DNA of 64,000 nt from Tanytarsus gracilentus (lineage: Eukaryota > Arthropoda > Insecta > Diptera > Chironomidae), in the NCBI GenBank assembly GCA_038502055.1, contig JAXRKN010000044.1, forward strand, positions 12,111,501 to 12,175,500, written 5' to 3'. Of this stretch, positions 1 to 12,029 are shown piece after piece (the first letter of the stretch is position 1; each line of letters opens with the position of its first letter). Under the pieces are notes generated by a model. The model ran no database searches. It had not been told where the DNA came from and was given only the letters and a program-made list of their open reading frames with translations. Both the position numbers and the translations under genes were made by a program.

Positions 1-397
1 AATTTTTAAATTTTTCTTTAAATATAAAATCTAAAGTCTAAGTCTTACCAATAAATCTCACAAAAAGCTTATTTTTCAATGTCACCGACGCTTTCATGAT
101 CATCCCTGCAACATTACACAATTCAATTTTCACTAATGCACGCTTACAGTTCTCATCATCTTCATCGAGAGTTCTAAGAGCCAGCAATTGTCATTCAGTG
201 TCATCCGAAATGAGATTAAGATGAATGTACATGTGCGGCAGTACAGTGTGCACACTTATGTTTATTATTAGACTTGACATATAAAGCTCTCTCTCTTGTT
301 TTGTGGACCTTTTTAGCGTACTTGATATGTTTATTTTTAGCACACACACTTTCATGTATGATTTATTAAATTGTAATTTTCTCTTTATTATTTTCAG
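1..397 (+). other. Intron of the MFSD6-like gene
   Basis: Upstream of the first recognisable exon, which begins after TTTTCAG at 391-397. The stretch is AT-rich, and I see no exon, repeat or RNA gene in it. Confidence 0.6.
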
Positions 398-3300
398 CGA
401 CATCATCGCTCCTTCCTTATCTCACGATTCACATGCAGAGGTGAGAAAATAATTTCATTGAATTGGAATAAATTGAATTTCAAACTTTTTTCATCCGTCC
501 TCTTAGTATTGGAATAACTGTCGAAGAGATAGCGATAATCTACCTTGCCCTTCCTTTTACAACCTTTTTAGCGCCTCCCATCACAGGTAAATATTTTCTC
601 GCACACGAGAGATATGTAAAGTGGCACTTTACAGTCACTTCACCGCTCAATTTACAACGCAATTAATTTCAATTTAAACTTCTTATTTTTCCACAATTCG
701 CTCGCACTCTCATGATCGTCTCATTAAAATTGAATGAAACTGCCGGAAAAAAGGTTTTCTTGTTGACAAATTTGGAAAATATAAGCCGGTTGTGATAATG
801 ACCTTGCTCCTCAATGCCGTGTTTCATCATGCTCTTTTCATCATACCGCAGCAGGAAATTCCAGGCACAATGCCCTCGGCTTATGGTATTTTTGTGAATT
901 GAAATTAATGATTTAGTAATTGAAGCTTTTATAATTTAAAAAAATGTATTTGTGTATTAAAGCTTCCATTTCAAAAAGCTCATTATTATTAAAAGCCTCA
1001 ACTTTTATTTTAAAATCCATCACTTTTAGTTATGCGTCACCCGGAGAATGGTAATGTTGAAATCTGGTGGAGTCCATGGTAAATTTTTAATCCTATTAAG
1101 CTTCACACAAGTTTTAATTCCACTCCCATTTTCAGTCCATCCCGGGAGTGTCCAACAGAAGAGGAAATTGACATTGTCGTTCACGATTGTGTTGATCATT
1201 GTTTACTTCTCGAGTTGGAACAAAATCCTAAAATCGAGCGCATTCCACAAACGCCAGTAAAATCGCCAGTCATTCATGTGAATAGAAACGAGGAAGATGA
1301 TCTCAATTTTAAAGTCATCAAGAAAAAGCTATCGAACCAGACATCGTCTAAAGTACTTATAGAGCTTACGACCGATTCATCAATGCGTTTGCTTGGCACA
1401 TCAGAAAATCCAATCATGAGAATGAACTCGAGTGAAATTGACTTACCAATAGACGACATGGAAATAACGATTGGGGATGAAGATGAAAGTTGGGTCGCAG
1501 GCAGTGGCGAGTCGGTATTCTTTCGCATCGACATTCATCCAGACTTGGGTGATCCAATCGAACAGCTGGGTATTGAAATTGAGGATTCGAATGATGACAA
1601 TGTGACAGATTTTAAGCAGCGATTTGGCGAGAAGCTTTTATGGCGGAAGGGTGTCAATGTGACAGCGTTAGAGGAAGAAGATTTAAGATGTGGCGGGCTC
1701 GTTTTAAAGCACAACATAACAATTTCTGAGGAACGATTGAGAGAACTCGCTGAAGATTGCATGGTTCAAAGGTGTGACTTTAAAAAAGGCGGCCCCGATC
1801 AATGTCCACCCGATTTTCGTGAGAGTGATGACAAAACATTTTGGCTTTACTTTTTACTCCGCTTTTTGGCAACAGTAATGCTCTCGGGTGGTGTTACGAT
1901 GATGGATCCAATCGCCCTCACGATGATTGAAAAATATGGCGGTGATTTTGGCAGAGAGAGACTCTTCAGTATGTTTGGAATGGCTATATTTAGTCCCATT
2001 ACGGGAATACTTATTGACTATAGTTCAAAGGGACTCGACTATACTGACTATAGTGCCGCATTCTATACCTACGATATTCTTCTCGTCATTACATCAATCA
2101 CGGTATTTTTAATGCCGTTGGGTGAAAAATTACCAGCAGAGAATGTCTTTCAAGACCTTTGGAATCTCCTCAAATTGCCTCACGTCATTTGCTTCATTCT
2201 CTTTTTGTTCGTGTTGGGAAATTTTTGGGGATTCATTGAAAGCTTTTTGTTCCTCTATCTGAAGGAATTGGGTGCACCAAATTATTTGCTCGGTTTTACC
2301 TTAACTGTTGGAACATTGTCCTCTGTTCCATTCCTCTATACGGCCGATAAATGTACGAGAATCTTTGGTCATGTTAACATAATCGTTGTCGCATTCTTGG
2401 CACACGCTATCCGTCTTGTCGGATACAGTTTTATTGAGTAAGTCATTTCTTTTGGCATTGGGAATTTTTATGTGACATTCTTTGACCACATTTAGAAATG
2501 CCTGGTGGTGTTTCCCATTTGAGGCCATGGAAGCTTTGAGTTGTCATCTTATGTGGGTTGCAGCGGCCACTTACTGCGCACTGCTTGCTCCAAAGAATTT
2601 ACTAGCCACACTCATTGGCGTGCTTGGTATGGCACATTTCTCGCTGGGACGTGGAAGGTAAAAATTCTTTTAGAACTTTTTTTATTGCATGGCAATAAAT
2701 TTTGTCCTTTCTTAGCGGATCATTCGTTGGAGGTATTATGATTGGTGAAGTTGGAACTCGAGATGCTTTCCGTTATATGGGTCTCATTGCCGTCGCAGGT
2801 GGTATTGCTTATAAACTCATATACATCATCTGGTTGAAGAAATTTGATGCTGTAAGTAATAACTTGATAATTGTCCTCTCATCATCATTATCGTGGTGAT
2901 AAAAAATATTTTTTATTATACGCAGAGCGATGATGATGGAGATGCTATGGAGAGTGGTGAGACGGAAAAATTATCACCCGAGCCGAAAACGAGAGATGCT
3001 GGCACCTCAATGTCACAAGAACACTTATCTTTGATGATAAAATATAATCAAATCGGTAGTTTAACTTCGCTATCACGTGGATCCAAGGTGAGTTGGAAAT
3101 TTTTGAGTTTTTTAAATTTACGCAGTTTTTCTTTACGCCTTAAATTTGTTCGATTCACCTCAGCTTACAGTAACGCAATGATTTATTGAAATATCTTTTC
3201 TAATTCCTCCCTCGTGTGCTTTCACAAATAAATTTTCATCAGTACACCTCCAAATTTTATTCTCCACTCGACACTCGCAAATTGATTAATCCCCATCATA

Positions 3301-6300
3301 AATTATTCATTATTTATTCTCTAAATTAATAATGGAAAAGTTTGCGTCAGTGGATCTTAAGACCGTGCTGCGAAGGTTAAATTGAATCAAGAAGAAGCTT
3401 TAGAGGACAATATTGGGAAATAATTTATTTAGGCGATCTCATGAGGACAATGAAACGACTCTAAATTAAATTTTTCAAGTCGCGATGGTCGCTAAGATAT
3501 TCAACTGATGCTGTTAGCTCACTGAAATACTTCCCTAATTTAATTAATTTTTTATCGCAAGTCCTTCAAGTTTTTTTCGAGATTTTAATCGCTGTTTTGA
3601 TGCTTGAGAAAACTTTCGGATATTTTGAAGCTCAAATAAAATTTTTTCTTCTCTCGCTTCACTGCAATTTCATTTATTTCAAGTTTTCCCTGCAATAATG
3701 CGCCATAAAAAATTTCATTCCTGCAATGTGTTCATTATGAAATTCCTTCATTACGATTCATTGAACGCATTAATTTTTTGCTTACCAGCGACGAGAAAAT
3801 TCCAAATGTTTTTTTTCTCTCTCATTCAAGCAGACGCTTTTTAATTGCACAATCTCTGCTGGATTTTGTACTTTTCTTCTCGAATGTGCGGTTTTGTTGC
3901 TGGTTCATCGAATTTTACTGTCGACTGGTGGTTTTGTTAATGGGAAATGAAAGAGAGATGAAGAATTATTTAGAAAGAATTTTTTGTTGGAATTTTGCTT
4001 GCGAATTAAAAATGAAAATACCTAATTCAAAAAAGTTGCAAACTCTGTTAAAATAATTTTAAAAATTTAGAATTTTAAATCTTGAGATTAAAATATATTA
4101 ATATTAATTTTAAATGTTCTAACGCCAAAATTTAATAACCTCCATAAAAAAATAAATTAAATTTTGGAAAAAGTGAAATTTTCTGTCTATCAATCGAGCA
4201 TTCTTCAAATAAACTTTTCAACATCATCCTTGGTTCTGATTGATAAAAACACACACTTTTTTCTTTCTTTAAAAGTAAAACAGATATTTTTTATTTGATA
4301 GAAAAAAGCTTAATCGAAAAATATTTTTCCTTCCATTTTTCTCGCAATGCCAAACTGAATGAAGATGTCAGATAAAACCCTGATGTGATTCTTAAAAAAG
4401 AAGACGGAAAATTTCTCCTTTTTCACTCCATTCTAATCACATTTTTCTCATCGAATCTCTTTGTGTGCAAGGGTAGAAAATGAAAAGGAAAAAATTATCA
4501 AAGTGCTTTGAGAAGTTTTTTTGGTCTTTGTATGAGTAGTTGAAAATAAATTATGGGGGTGTTGCTTGCGTGTCTTTAATTTAGGGATTTTTAAGAAATA
4601 TTTCACTAAGGTTTTAAAGATTCACAATAAAATGTGCTCACAGGGTAATGACAAATTATTTTGCCTATCAAAATCATCTTCAATTTATCAAATAATAAAT
4701 TAAGTCTTAAATTCTTTTAAAAATCCCAACAAGAATTCCATTTTTGAACTTGCTCATATGAAAAAATTAATCTTATCTTTTTGTCGGCATTTTAAGTCGA
4801 ACGTGTGAGAAAATAAAAAGGCCGCTTTCAATTTTTGCTTACTTGTGTGCACACTCACACTAAACACTCCACTTAAGCCTTCAATTTTCCATGTCCTTCC
4901 TTTAACTTTTCGCATGACCGAATTCATGTTCTAATAAAATCTCCCAGAATAAATATGGATTATGTTGAACCTCTCTGGCAGAGAGAAAATAAAAAATTAC
5001 TCAGGTAGAAAATCACTGATATCAGTTGAAGAGGCAATAATCACACAAAATTGTCCTTCATTTCTAAGAAAAAAAAGCTTCGGCATTTAATTTAATTTAC
5101 GAAAAATCAATTTTAAAGGCAGCAATCAGCTCGAGATTATTTAGGCAATTTTTACGCTTCAATTCATTTGTAATCAATATAAATTCAGTCAGTAGTGAGA
5201 TTAGAAATTTTATGAAGAGAAAATGAAAATGTTTTTCCAATAGCAGCAATGAAAATTCTCATTTTCTTCTTTTTCTCAATTTTCACTTTTTGTTCTTATT
5301 ACAAATTAAATTAAAATGTCGATGGAGGCAATTTAAGTGAAAATAGATTCTCGAGTTTATTGAGTTTTCTCTTATAAGCTTGTAAGATTGTGAAGAAATT
5401 CTAAAATAAGATTTAAGAGGGGTCACATGAAAAGTTTTGCTTTCAAAAATTTAAAAAAAAATATTTCTATTATTTTTACTCTTTGTAAAACTAAATCTTT
5501 AATCTCATGAACTTGAGCGATTGAAAACTTTATCGATTTCATCACAAACTTGCAAAACTTTTCGCAAATGTCTCAATAATTTTCAAACTTACGAAATTAA
5601 TACTGAACAACTCATGAAAACTTTGCTCGAAAATCTTCTTTAATTGCATAATCAATAAAACTGGTTTCAGATTATGAAAACATCATGTTTATGTTGAGGT
5701 GAGGAAAGTTGGAATAATTAAGGTAAAAATTACTAATTTAAGTTTCAAGTTTTTCCCTTTCTTGAAATAACTTATGACTTTCTTTTGATGAAGTAACTTT
5801 AGAAAGGGTGAACATGATATATGTAATGTATATGTATAAAACTTTTGAACTTAAAAATTAACTTTTTAGAATTTTTAAAAAAAAAATTCAAAGAGATTTT
5901 AATGCAAAAAAAGTTACCTTAATTTTCCATCCACTGTCCACAATTCAGACATCATTCTACAAGATTCAAACACTGTCAAAAACTTTTCTCTTCGGTTCCT
6001 CTTTAGTAATTTATATTCACATCATGCGGGTTATTTAAATCTCCTTTTCATCCCTTTTATATTATGATCATCATGCATGCGGGTCTCCCACTAAAAGCTC
6101 TGAGAAAAAAATAATATTTGTTTTAGCATTTTCTCCATCTTTTACTTTCCTTCCTATTAAAATGAGTCAATCATGTTGATGTCATCGAAATATGAAAGAA
6201 AATCAATCCCCAAAATATTTTTTTACTCGAAATTCAGCTCACATCAAAAAAGATGAAAACATTTTAAATTCATAGCGATGTCTTTTATTTTCACGTTGAC

Positions 6301-9300
6301 GACGAAATTTGTTTTTCTCATAAAAAATATTTTTTACCTTACCAAAGGAAATTATTTAAAGCTCTTCAGTCAAAAAATTCGGTGGTTTAAAATGAAAACA
6401 ACAAAATATTTAAAAGCGAATACTAATGAAATTTAATTTAAATCGTGCGACCGGATATAATGAATTAATTTTTTTTGGTGTGTCATGAATATGACTATAA
6501 TTGACAATTTAAAATTTTAATATTGCTGCTCACGCCAAAACGTACAATTGAAATAAATATTTTAAGCTTTAAAAAAATTATTTGTTGTGATCTATTTTTA
6601 AACTTTGAGTGCTATAAAGCTTTATAAAAAAGCTTGAAATACTTTTTGTTTATTCAAATTTTTCAAAACTAATAATGGATGTTTACTAAAAGTTTTCATA
6701 ATTAAATCAGGAATAATTTTATCAAATTTTCAATTTTCTTTTAACTTTTACAATATTTTATTTCAAATCTTAAGTTTATTTTCTCTTGATAAATTTATCT
6801 CAGTTCAAAAATATTGAAAAATAAATCCAATAAATTTTTTATCACCGGTAAAAAGCATAAAAAAGTCAAAAAGCGTTCATCATAAATTAATGCAGATTTG
6901 TTAAACAAGTTAAAAATTTCATTTAAATGAATATGAAAAAATTGAAAAAACCGCAATTGAATTAATCAATATTGTCACAAGGCTTGAATTTTAAGTGTCA
7001 TTGAATCGGGTTTGTTTTTGAGAATGACACTGATTGGAAGAGTTATGAAAATGTTTTCAATTTATATTCGATTTATTAAATTACAAATTTTTTGTGATAT
7101 TTTTAACCCGCCAAATGATTTTAGATGATTTTTATCTCAAAAAACACACCATCGTGCAATGGATCCTTAATTGTTATTCTAACGTCGCCTTCATATTAGC
7201 TTTCAAAATGAAATGAAGTCATCGTGTGACTTATGAAAAAGATATTGTTGAATTGGAAGTGAAGATGAATTTTTTGTCCTTGATCGGAAGTTCAGGCACG
7301 TAGTCAAGGTAGTTTGAAGAAAATTCTGTGGAGGTGTTTTTAGGAAAAGTATACTTTTGACAGCTGAGATGTTTTTTTCTGCACGGAAATTAATTTATTT
7401 CCCAACATAAATATTTCGTTTATGAAAATCAACTCTCAGAATTTTCCCGAAAGATAAAAATTTCTCAACAAACAACTTTTTCTAATTTTCCTCAAGGGAA
7501 TTTTTAGAAATAAAAAATTTATGAAGTGCGTCATTTGTTAATGAAACATTCGCCGTCGAAGTGATGACTGAGAAAAAAAAGATTTTTCTAAATTACACGA
7601 ATTGATAAATTACACTGGCAGCTGTTCATGTTGATAAGATGGAAGATTACGTGATGATGAGAGAAGAACAGAAGTGAGGAAAATTCTCAATGACGGAAAT
7701 TGCCATGCGACACCAAGCATTGGAAATGGAGACGAGTGGAGAAAAAAACATAAATTAATTATGTGCTGCTCTCTTTCTCACTCACTCGACTGTGATGCTT
7801 ATTGCGGGAAAAGCAATGAGTGAATGAAAAATTCCATTAAAATCAATGAGATGGCAATTTCTTCTACTCTTTATCCACTTCGGACTTTTTTGTGCGTTTA
7901 TCGATGATTTTATTTTCATCCAAGAAATTTTCAAAAATTGTTTTAAAATACTTTTGCTGTGAAAGCACGAAAGAAAAAAAGCTTTAAAAATTTAATTTTC
8001 TCATTTTTTATTCACAGGGCGATATTGAATCAATTCGACGTCGTAGCAGCTATTCAATGAGCACAGGTGGACCAAAAGGTGGCAGTGCCTCAAAGGTATG
8101 GACGAATCATAAAATTAATAACCCAAATTATTACTGAATGAATTTTTTTACTCACCTCACATCGATTAAAACAGGTTGATTTATTGAAATCGGCGCTCGA
8201 GATCAATCACAGTAAAATCTCAAACCCCATGCTACGTAAGAGCGAGAAGAATTCAGATCAATCATTGCGGTCGATTCATGCCGAAAGCGCCCCAAAATTG
8301 TACAATAATTATGGCAGTAAAAACTTTTCCCAATCGAGAATTGAGGTGCTCGATGAAGCTGAGGTAAGTGGATTGCCCGCGCATTACATTACGTTGCGGA
8401 ATTTTTCGTCGAAAATTTAAATTAATAATTCCCAATTATTTTGTCTCGATAATTAATCAACTTCAATGTGCTTTTGTGGTGTCTTTTGATGTTATAAATA
8501 AAATCTCGCACAATTCACTCAGGACATCGAACCGGCACCGCTAATGAGGAAAAAACATCATCAAAGTGGCTTATTGTACCATCTTAAGCCATCTGGTGAT
8601 GTTGAGCTCGACGCTCTCCGTAATTACTTGCGGGTAACTTTAAACATTTCACAGTTCAATTTTCACTTCTACTAACTTCATCATCATCATTCATAAAATG
8701 CCATTTAGATGTTGTCAGTGAATGTCTGACAGAGTCAGCTATGCTGAAAATCAGCTCCATCTTCATGCCATTGAATTTTTCCATTTGTCGTCTTTTTTGT
8801 GTCTGAACATCTTGTGATGAGCTTTTTTGCATTGCAGTGACAAAAAAATTGTTTCAAGGGGTAGAAGTTGAAATTTTTTTAACTTTCTTGAATTTTTCAC
8901 ATAAATTGCACTTCCGTTAAGATAGTGAGTTTCAATATTTACTGTAAAACGTTTTTCAATCCAAAAACTCATCCCGCGAGCTTTCGCTATCTCTATTTCT
9001 ATAAATAAACACAACAAAGAACATTTAAAAATAGAAAAGTAGATTTTCCTCCCTTTTATTTATTCAAAGTGCAATTTTTAAGTCCGTTTTTCTTGCCTCT
9101 TGTTCAAACATTCCAGAGAAAGAGAATTCTTGTTTTCTATCGAAACAAAAAGAGAAAAGAGGAAGAAAAAATATTGCTCTACAGAGAAAGAAGTGCGGGA
9201 ATTGTAAATAAGTGAGGTCATAAGGGAGTTCAAAAATAATTTTGTTAAAAGCTCTCAAAGTGTTTTGTTAAAATAATTTTTGAAAACTTTTAAATATAAA

Positions 9301-9833
9301 TTTTTTAAAATTATTTATTAAAGCTCAAAAATTTCAAATTTTAAGAGCTTTCAAGCTTTTTGAAAAATCTTCAAATTTATCAAGGAATGAATAATTTTTT
9401 TCAAATTTCTCCGTTTCAAAGACTTTCCCAAACATTCGGATAATGCCTGCATACCAAAGAAATTGCTCCAATTGTCTATAATCTCACAAGAAATTTCCAC
9501 TTTTGCCTTTACTCGCTTGCTTGCTCTCGTTTTCATGTCTTTTCTTATAAACATAAAATTTTCTTTTTCTCGACTCTGCTTATTTATTTTATTTTATCTT
9601 TTTATAAAAAATTTCTTTCGAATTTCATGATACCACAAATTACATTATAGGATTCGGAACGACGTGACTCTATTCCCGAGGAGGACAATGCAGCACATCA
9701 TAGTGGTCAGCCGAGACAAATGAAACCAATTTACGAAGTTAATATTGACAAACAAGCCAATAATAATGAATTCGAGCCAAATTCAACAGCGACTAAAAGC
9801 ATTGAAAATGTTGAAAATAAGGAGAAGTCTTGA
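398..9833 (+). CDS. MFSD6: MFSD6-like major facilitator superfamily membrane protein (5' end outside window)
   Basis: Twelve exons join in frame: 398-440, 507-586, 754-885, 1030-1078, 1136-2437, 2496-2657, 2716-2851, 2926-3087, 8018-8095, 8175-8363, 8523-8633 and 9651-9833 (stop TGA). They give 874 visible residues, and the first exon starts with two bases of a split codon, so the start lies upstream. The translation shows MFS helices (start SLLPYLTIHM; later a loop reading GFLVDKFGKYKP after helix 2), then a long acidic extracellular loop rich in paired cysteines (about 1140-1820), then the remaining helices (for example the segments ending SRGSK). The helix content, the large loop between early helices and motifs such as ENAWWCFPFEAME fit MFSD6 proteins. 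The C-terminal third (8018 onward) is a hydrophilic, Ser- and charge-rich cytoplasmic tail. MFSD6 members are poorly characterised plasma-membrane proteins with no certain substrate. The acceptor before 754 lacks a pyrimidine tract but is fixed by frame. AATAAA follows at about 9936. Confidence 0.88.
3088..8017 (+). other. Large intron (4.9 kb) of the MFSD6-like gene
   Basis: Bounded by GTGAGT at 3088 and TTCACAG ending at 8017, both flanking phase-0 codons. It separates the exons of the membrane domain and first tail segment from the remaining tail exons. The content is low-complexity AT-rich DNA. The open frames inside lack family resemblance and splice context, and I see no nested gene. 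The length contrasts with the other introns of this gene, most under 200 bases, and could hold regulatory DNA. Confidence 0.6.
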
Positions 9834-9972
9834 TATTGATGAAAGATGTCTCATTTATTACTTTTTTTCGTGATGCACAAAAGAAAAATTTCCCACAGCA
9901 CATTTTCACATATAAAATTTAGTTTCAAGAAATTGAATAAAATTTAATTCACAAAATATGAAATTTTGAGTT

Positions 9973-10244
9973 TTATCCTTGTGGTTTTCTTGAAGACGGA
10001 ACTTTCCTACGTTGACTGTGAACACGACTTGATTTTTGACGACGACTGCCATACAAAGTTCCATTGTTGTAGTCATAATATTCGTTTGATTTCCCATTAT
10101 TATGACAATGTGCTGCAACCTGTGTTAAAATTAATATTTGGACTAATTAACTATCAAAAATATTTTTCAAACTTTTTCTCAACCCACCAAAGTACTTCCA
10201 ATAATTACGAAAGCACAAATTAACCAAAATATTTTATTCTTCAT
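9973..10244 (-). CDS. Small secreted cationic peptide, 67 aa, unrecognised
   Basis: Two exons on the minus strand, 10244-10188 and 10119-9973. The donor is GTGGGT and the acceptor AACACAG, with the intron in phase 0. Exon 1 encodes 19 residues of a signal peptide (MKNK, then a hydrophobic core ending GSTL), and cleavage is likely after VAA at the start of exon 2. The mature part is about 45 residues: a short His/Cys start, a Tyr/Asn-rich middle, and a strongly basic tail with RR, RRK and RK pairs, net charge about +8. It has only one cysteine, so it is not a defensin. A TATA box lies about 50 bases upstream. It converges with the MFSD6-like gene, so their 3' ends lie within 140 bases. The product could be an antimicrobial or other short effector peptide, or a prohormone, given the dibasic sites. 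No family was recognised; the function is unknown. Confidence 0.6.
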
Positions 10245-10291
10245 GGCTGTTCAAGCTTGTTTGATTATCATCAAATTATTCATCACGAGAA

Positions 10292-10297
10292 TTTATA
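10292..10297 (-). promoter_or_regulatory. TATA box of the 67-aa secreted peptide gene
   Basis: TATAAA on the minus strand within TTGTATAAATTC, about 50 bases upstream of the ATG at 10244. This implies a 5' leader of around 20 bases. A GATAA-type motif lies between it and the start codon. Confidence 0.5.
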
Positions 10298-10299
10298 CA

Positions 10300-10845
10300 A
10301 AATTTCAAGCATTCATCATCATCTGAAATGATACGTTTTGAACTATAATTTTGGGTAGAAAAATTGTTATTTCTTTAGTAATGATGATTTATTAGTATAA
10401 AATTACAGTTTTGACTCAAATAACAATAACATTCATTAAAATTTTATCAAAATTATTTTAAGGAGAATTTTTTAATTAATTGTAATATGTTAACGATTAG
10501 TTAAAGACAAACCAAAAGTTAAAAAATATTTAATTTTAATATTTTTTTTCGCGACAGTTAAATGTTTTTCAAATTTGCATTTTATGTCATTTCCTTAAAA
10601 AATTAAAATAACTTTTATGTACTATTTAATAATCTTTTAAAAAATTTAAAAAATTTTATTGAAAAAATTTTCGCTTCATAAAAAAATATCAAGAAATCGA
10701 AGAAATCATAGAAAAGTGCAGAAGAGGCATGAAAAAAAATTTAACGCAAAATTTTCTATCAAAGACAAATTTTAAGAATCCAAAAAAATTAAGGAGTAAA
10801 ACACTTGAAAATTTCATTTTTGATGCAAATTGAAAACTTTAACAA
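10300..10845. other. Intergenic AT-rich stretch
   Basis: Lies between two same-strand small peptide genes. I see no coding or repeated structure in it. A minus-strand AATAAA at 10848-10853 belongs to the next gene. Confidence 0.5.
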
Positions 10846-10873
10846 ATTTTATTCAACTTTCAGATTAAATAAT

Positions 10874-11166
10874 TTATTTCATGTCAAATGGTGGCAAAAG
10901 CGGTTTGTCACCCAAATCACTTGGTTTTGATCCTTTAGGGAATTTTTGCTGAGCACCTCCAACGGAGTCCTTCGATTTTTGCTTAAATCCACCATCACTC
11001 AAAGCCGGGTTTAATTTTGGCAATTTCTTCTCATTTGCTGCATCGCACTACAGGAAAAATTTTTTATCGCCATGCAAATATTTTCATGAGCTCTAATTTA
11101 TGAACTCACACTTGATAACGCCATAAAAAGTGATACTAAGAGCGCCACAAAAATAAATTTATTCAT
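10874..11166 (-). CDS. Small secreted Lys/Pro-rich peptide, 76 aa, unrecognised
   Basis: Two exons, 11166-11110 and 11047-10874. The donor is GTGAGT and the acceptor TCCTGTAG, with the intron in phase 0. Exon 1 encodes a 19-residue signal peptide (MNKFIFVALL, then VSLFMALSS). Exon 2 encodes a 57-residue hydrophilic peptide starting CDAANEKK, rich in Lys, Pro, Gly and Ser, with a single cysteine and the tail LLPPFDMK. Net charge is mildly positive. The exon layout matches its two neighbours exactly, and it shares a short [LM]PK[LF][ND]P motif with the 97-aa neighbour, which suggests distant paralogy. A TATA box lies about 65 bases upstream and AATAAA follows the stop by about 20 bases. I do not recognise the family. 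The size, signal and compact promoter fit an abundantly induced secreted product, for example a haemolymph immune, salivary or reproductive-tract peptide. Confidence 0.62.
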
Positions 11167-11230
11167 GATGGTTGTAAACTCTTCAAATAGACTGTTGACA
11201 GTGAGTTAAAATTTTACCTTTAGAGCTCTC

Positions 11231-11238
11231 TATAAATA
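11231..11238 (-). promoter_or_regulatory. TATA box of the 76-aa secreted peptide gene
   Basis: Minus-strand TATTTATA about 65 bases upstream of the ATG at 11166. A possible initiator (TCAACAGT) lies about 30 bases downstream of the TATA. Confidence 0.5.
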
Positions 11239-11387
11239 CCATTAAATCCCGAAATGCCGCCATGAATGTCACATTGACTGCAATTTGCAAAAAAAGGTAA
11301 TTGCTGTGTTTTGCAGAAACTTTAATAACTTCCTGTGAACGTGCAATAATTTTAAATTGAACCAAAAAAAATTAGGGTTTTGGAAAA

Positions 11388-11583
11388 ATATTAAAGTGTT
11401 GATTTATTTGTTAGATTAGATTAGATTAGATTACAGTCAGGTAGCCACTACCGAAGTAGGAAGACGTCCGACGCAACCTCACATGATTGACCCGCGATTC
11501 CTCAGAAAAGCGAAGCCTAGTGGGCTACTTAGGCAAGTATCTACAGTCGATACGAACCATATTAAAGTGTTGATTTATTTGTT
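11388..11583 (-). mobile_element. Short retroposon (SINE-like) with 25-bp target-site duplication
   Basis: The 25 bases at 11388-11412 are repeated exactly at 11559-11583 (beginning ATATTAAAGTGTTGATTT), bracketing a 146-bp insert at 11413-11558. Read on the minus strand the insert begins GGTTCGTATCGACTG and ends in about four tandem copies of a TCTAA/CTAAT pentamer. A long target duplication plus a simple-repeat 3' tail is the signature of target-primed reverse transcription by a LINE or SINE. The insert has no coding capacity. The GGTTCG start resembles a tRNA-type B box, so it may be a 5'-truncated SINE or just the 3' end of a LINE. It is more GC-rich than its surroundings. Confidence 0.75.
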
Positions 11584-11627
11584 TTTAATTAAATTCAAAA
11601 GATATTAAAATTTTAAATGTCACTCGA

Positions 11628-11970
11628 TCAATATGGAACACCACTTGAATTTGATGTTTTTTGATCCTCACTAAGGGTAGATTTGAGATCTTCATTTAAT
11701 CGAGGTTCAATAGTAAACTTTTCCATAATTGGTTTGCGCTGTGAAAAGCTGCTGATATTATGTATCATCTTTGGATCAAATTTAGGCATTGGATGTCTTT
11801 CCTCTTTCTCTCTTGGTGTATCATCAAACTTTATATTAGGTTTTGGCTGTGCACCAAATTGCCCGTCCTTAAAAGTTGTTAAATTAATTTTATGAAATTT
11901 AATAAATTAAACTCACAAATGATGCCGACAGGGAAATTTGAAAAAGTAGAAATAGAATAAACAAAATCAT
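11628..11970 (-). CDS. Small secreted charged peptide, 97 aa, unrecognised
   Basis: Two exons, 11970-11917 and 11867-11628 (stop TGA). The donor is GTGAGT, the acceptor ACTTTTAAG, and the intron is phase 0. Exon 1 is an 18-residue signal peptide (MILFILFLLFQISLSASF). Exon 2 encodes 79 residues starting DGQFGAQPKPN, rich in charged residues, Pro and Ser, with no cysteines and the motif MPKFDPKM. It has the same architecture as the two genes downstream, all on one strand, so this is probably an old tandem family. A TATA box lies 44 bases upstream. The AATAAA at 11574-11579 is 49 bases past the stop and lies inside the target duplication of the retroposon. The lack of cysteines and the charged Pro-rich composition argue against an enzyme or a disulphide-rich toxin. 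The function is unknown. Confidence 0.62.
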
Positions 11971-12013
11971 TTTTTTAAATTTATTCTCGCTAATTTTATC
12001 AAATTTCCAACAG

Positions 12014-12021
12014 CTTTTATA
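12014..12021 (-). promoter_or_regulatory. TATA box of the 97-aa secreted peptide gene
   Basis: Minus-strand TATAAAAG about 44 bases upstream of the ATG at 11970, a near-consensus core promoter element. Confidence 0.55.
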
Positions 12022-12029
12022 CACAAAGT

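Noticed and set aside
3778..4056. 92-codon open frame inside the 4.9-kb MFSD6 intron
   Set aside because: Low-complexity hydrophobic and Lys-rich translation without similarity to the gene or any family I know.
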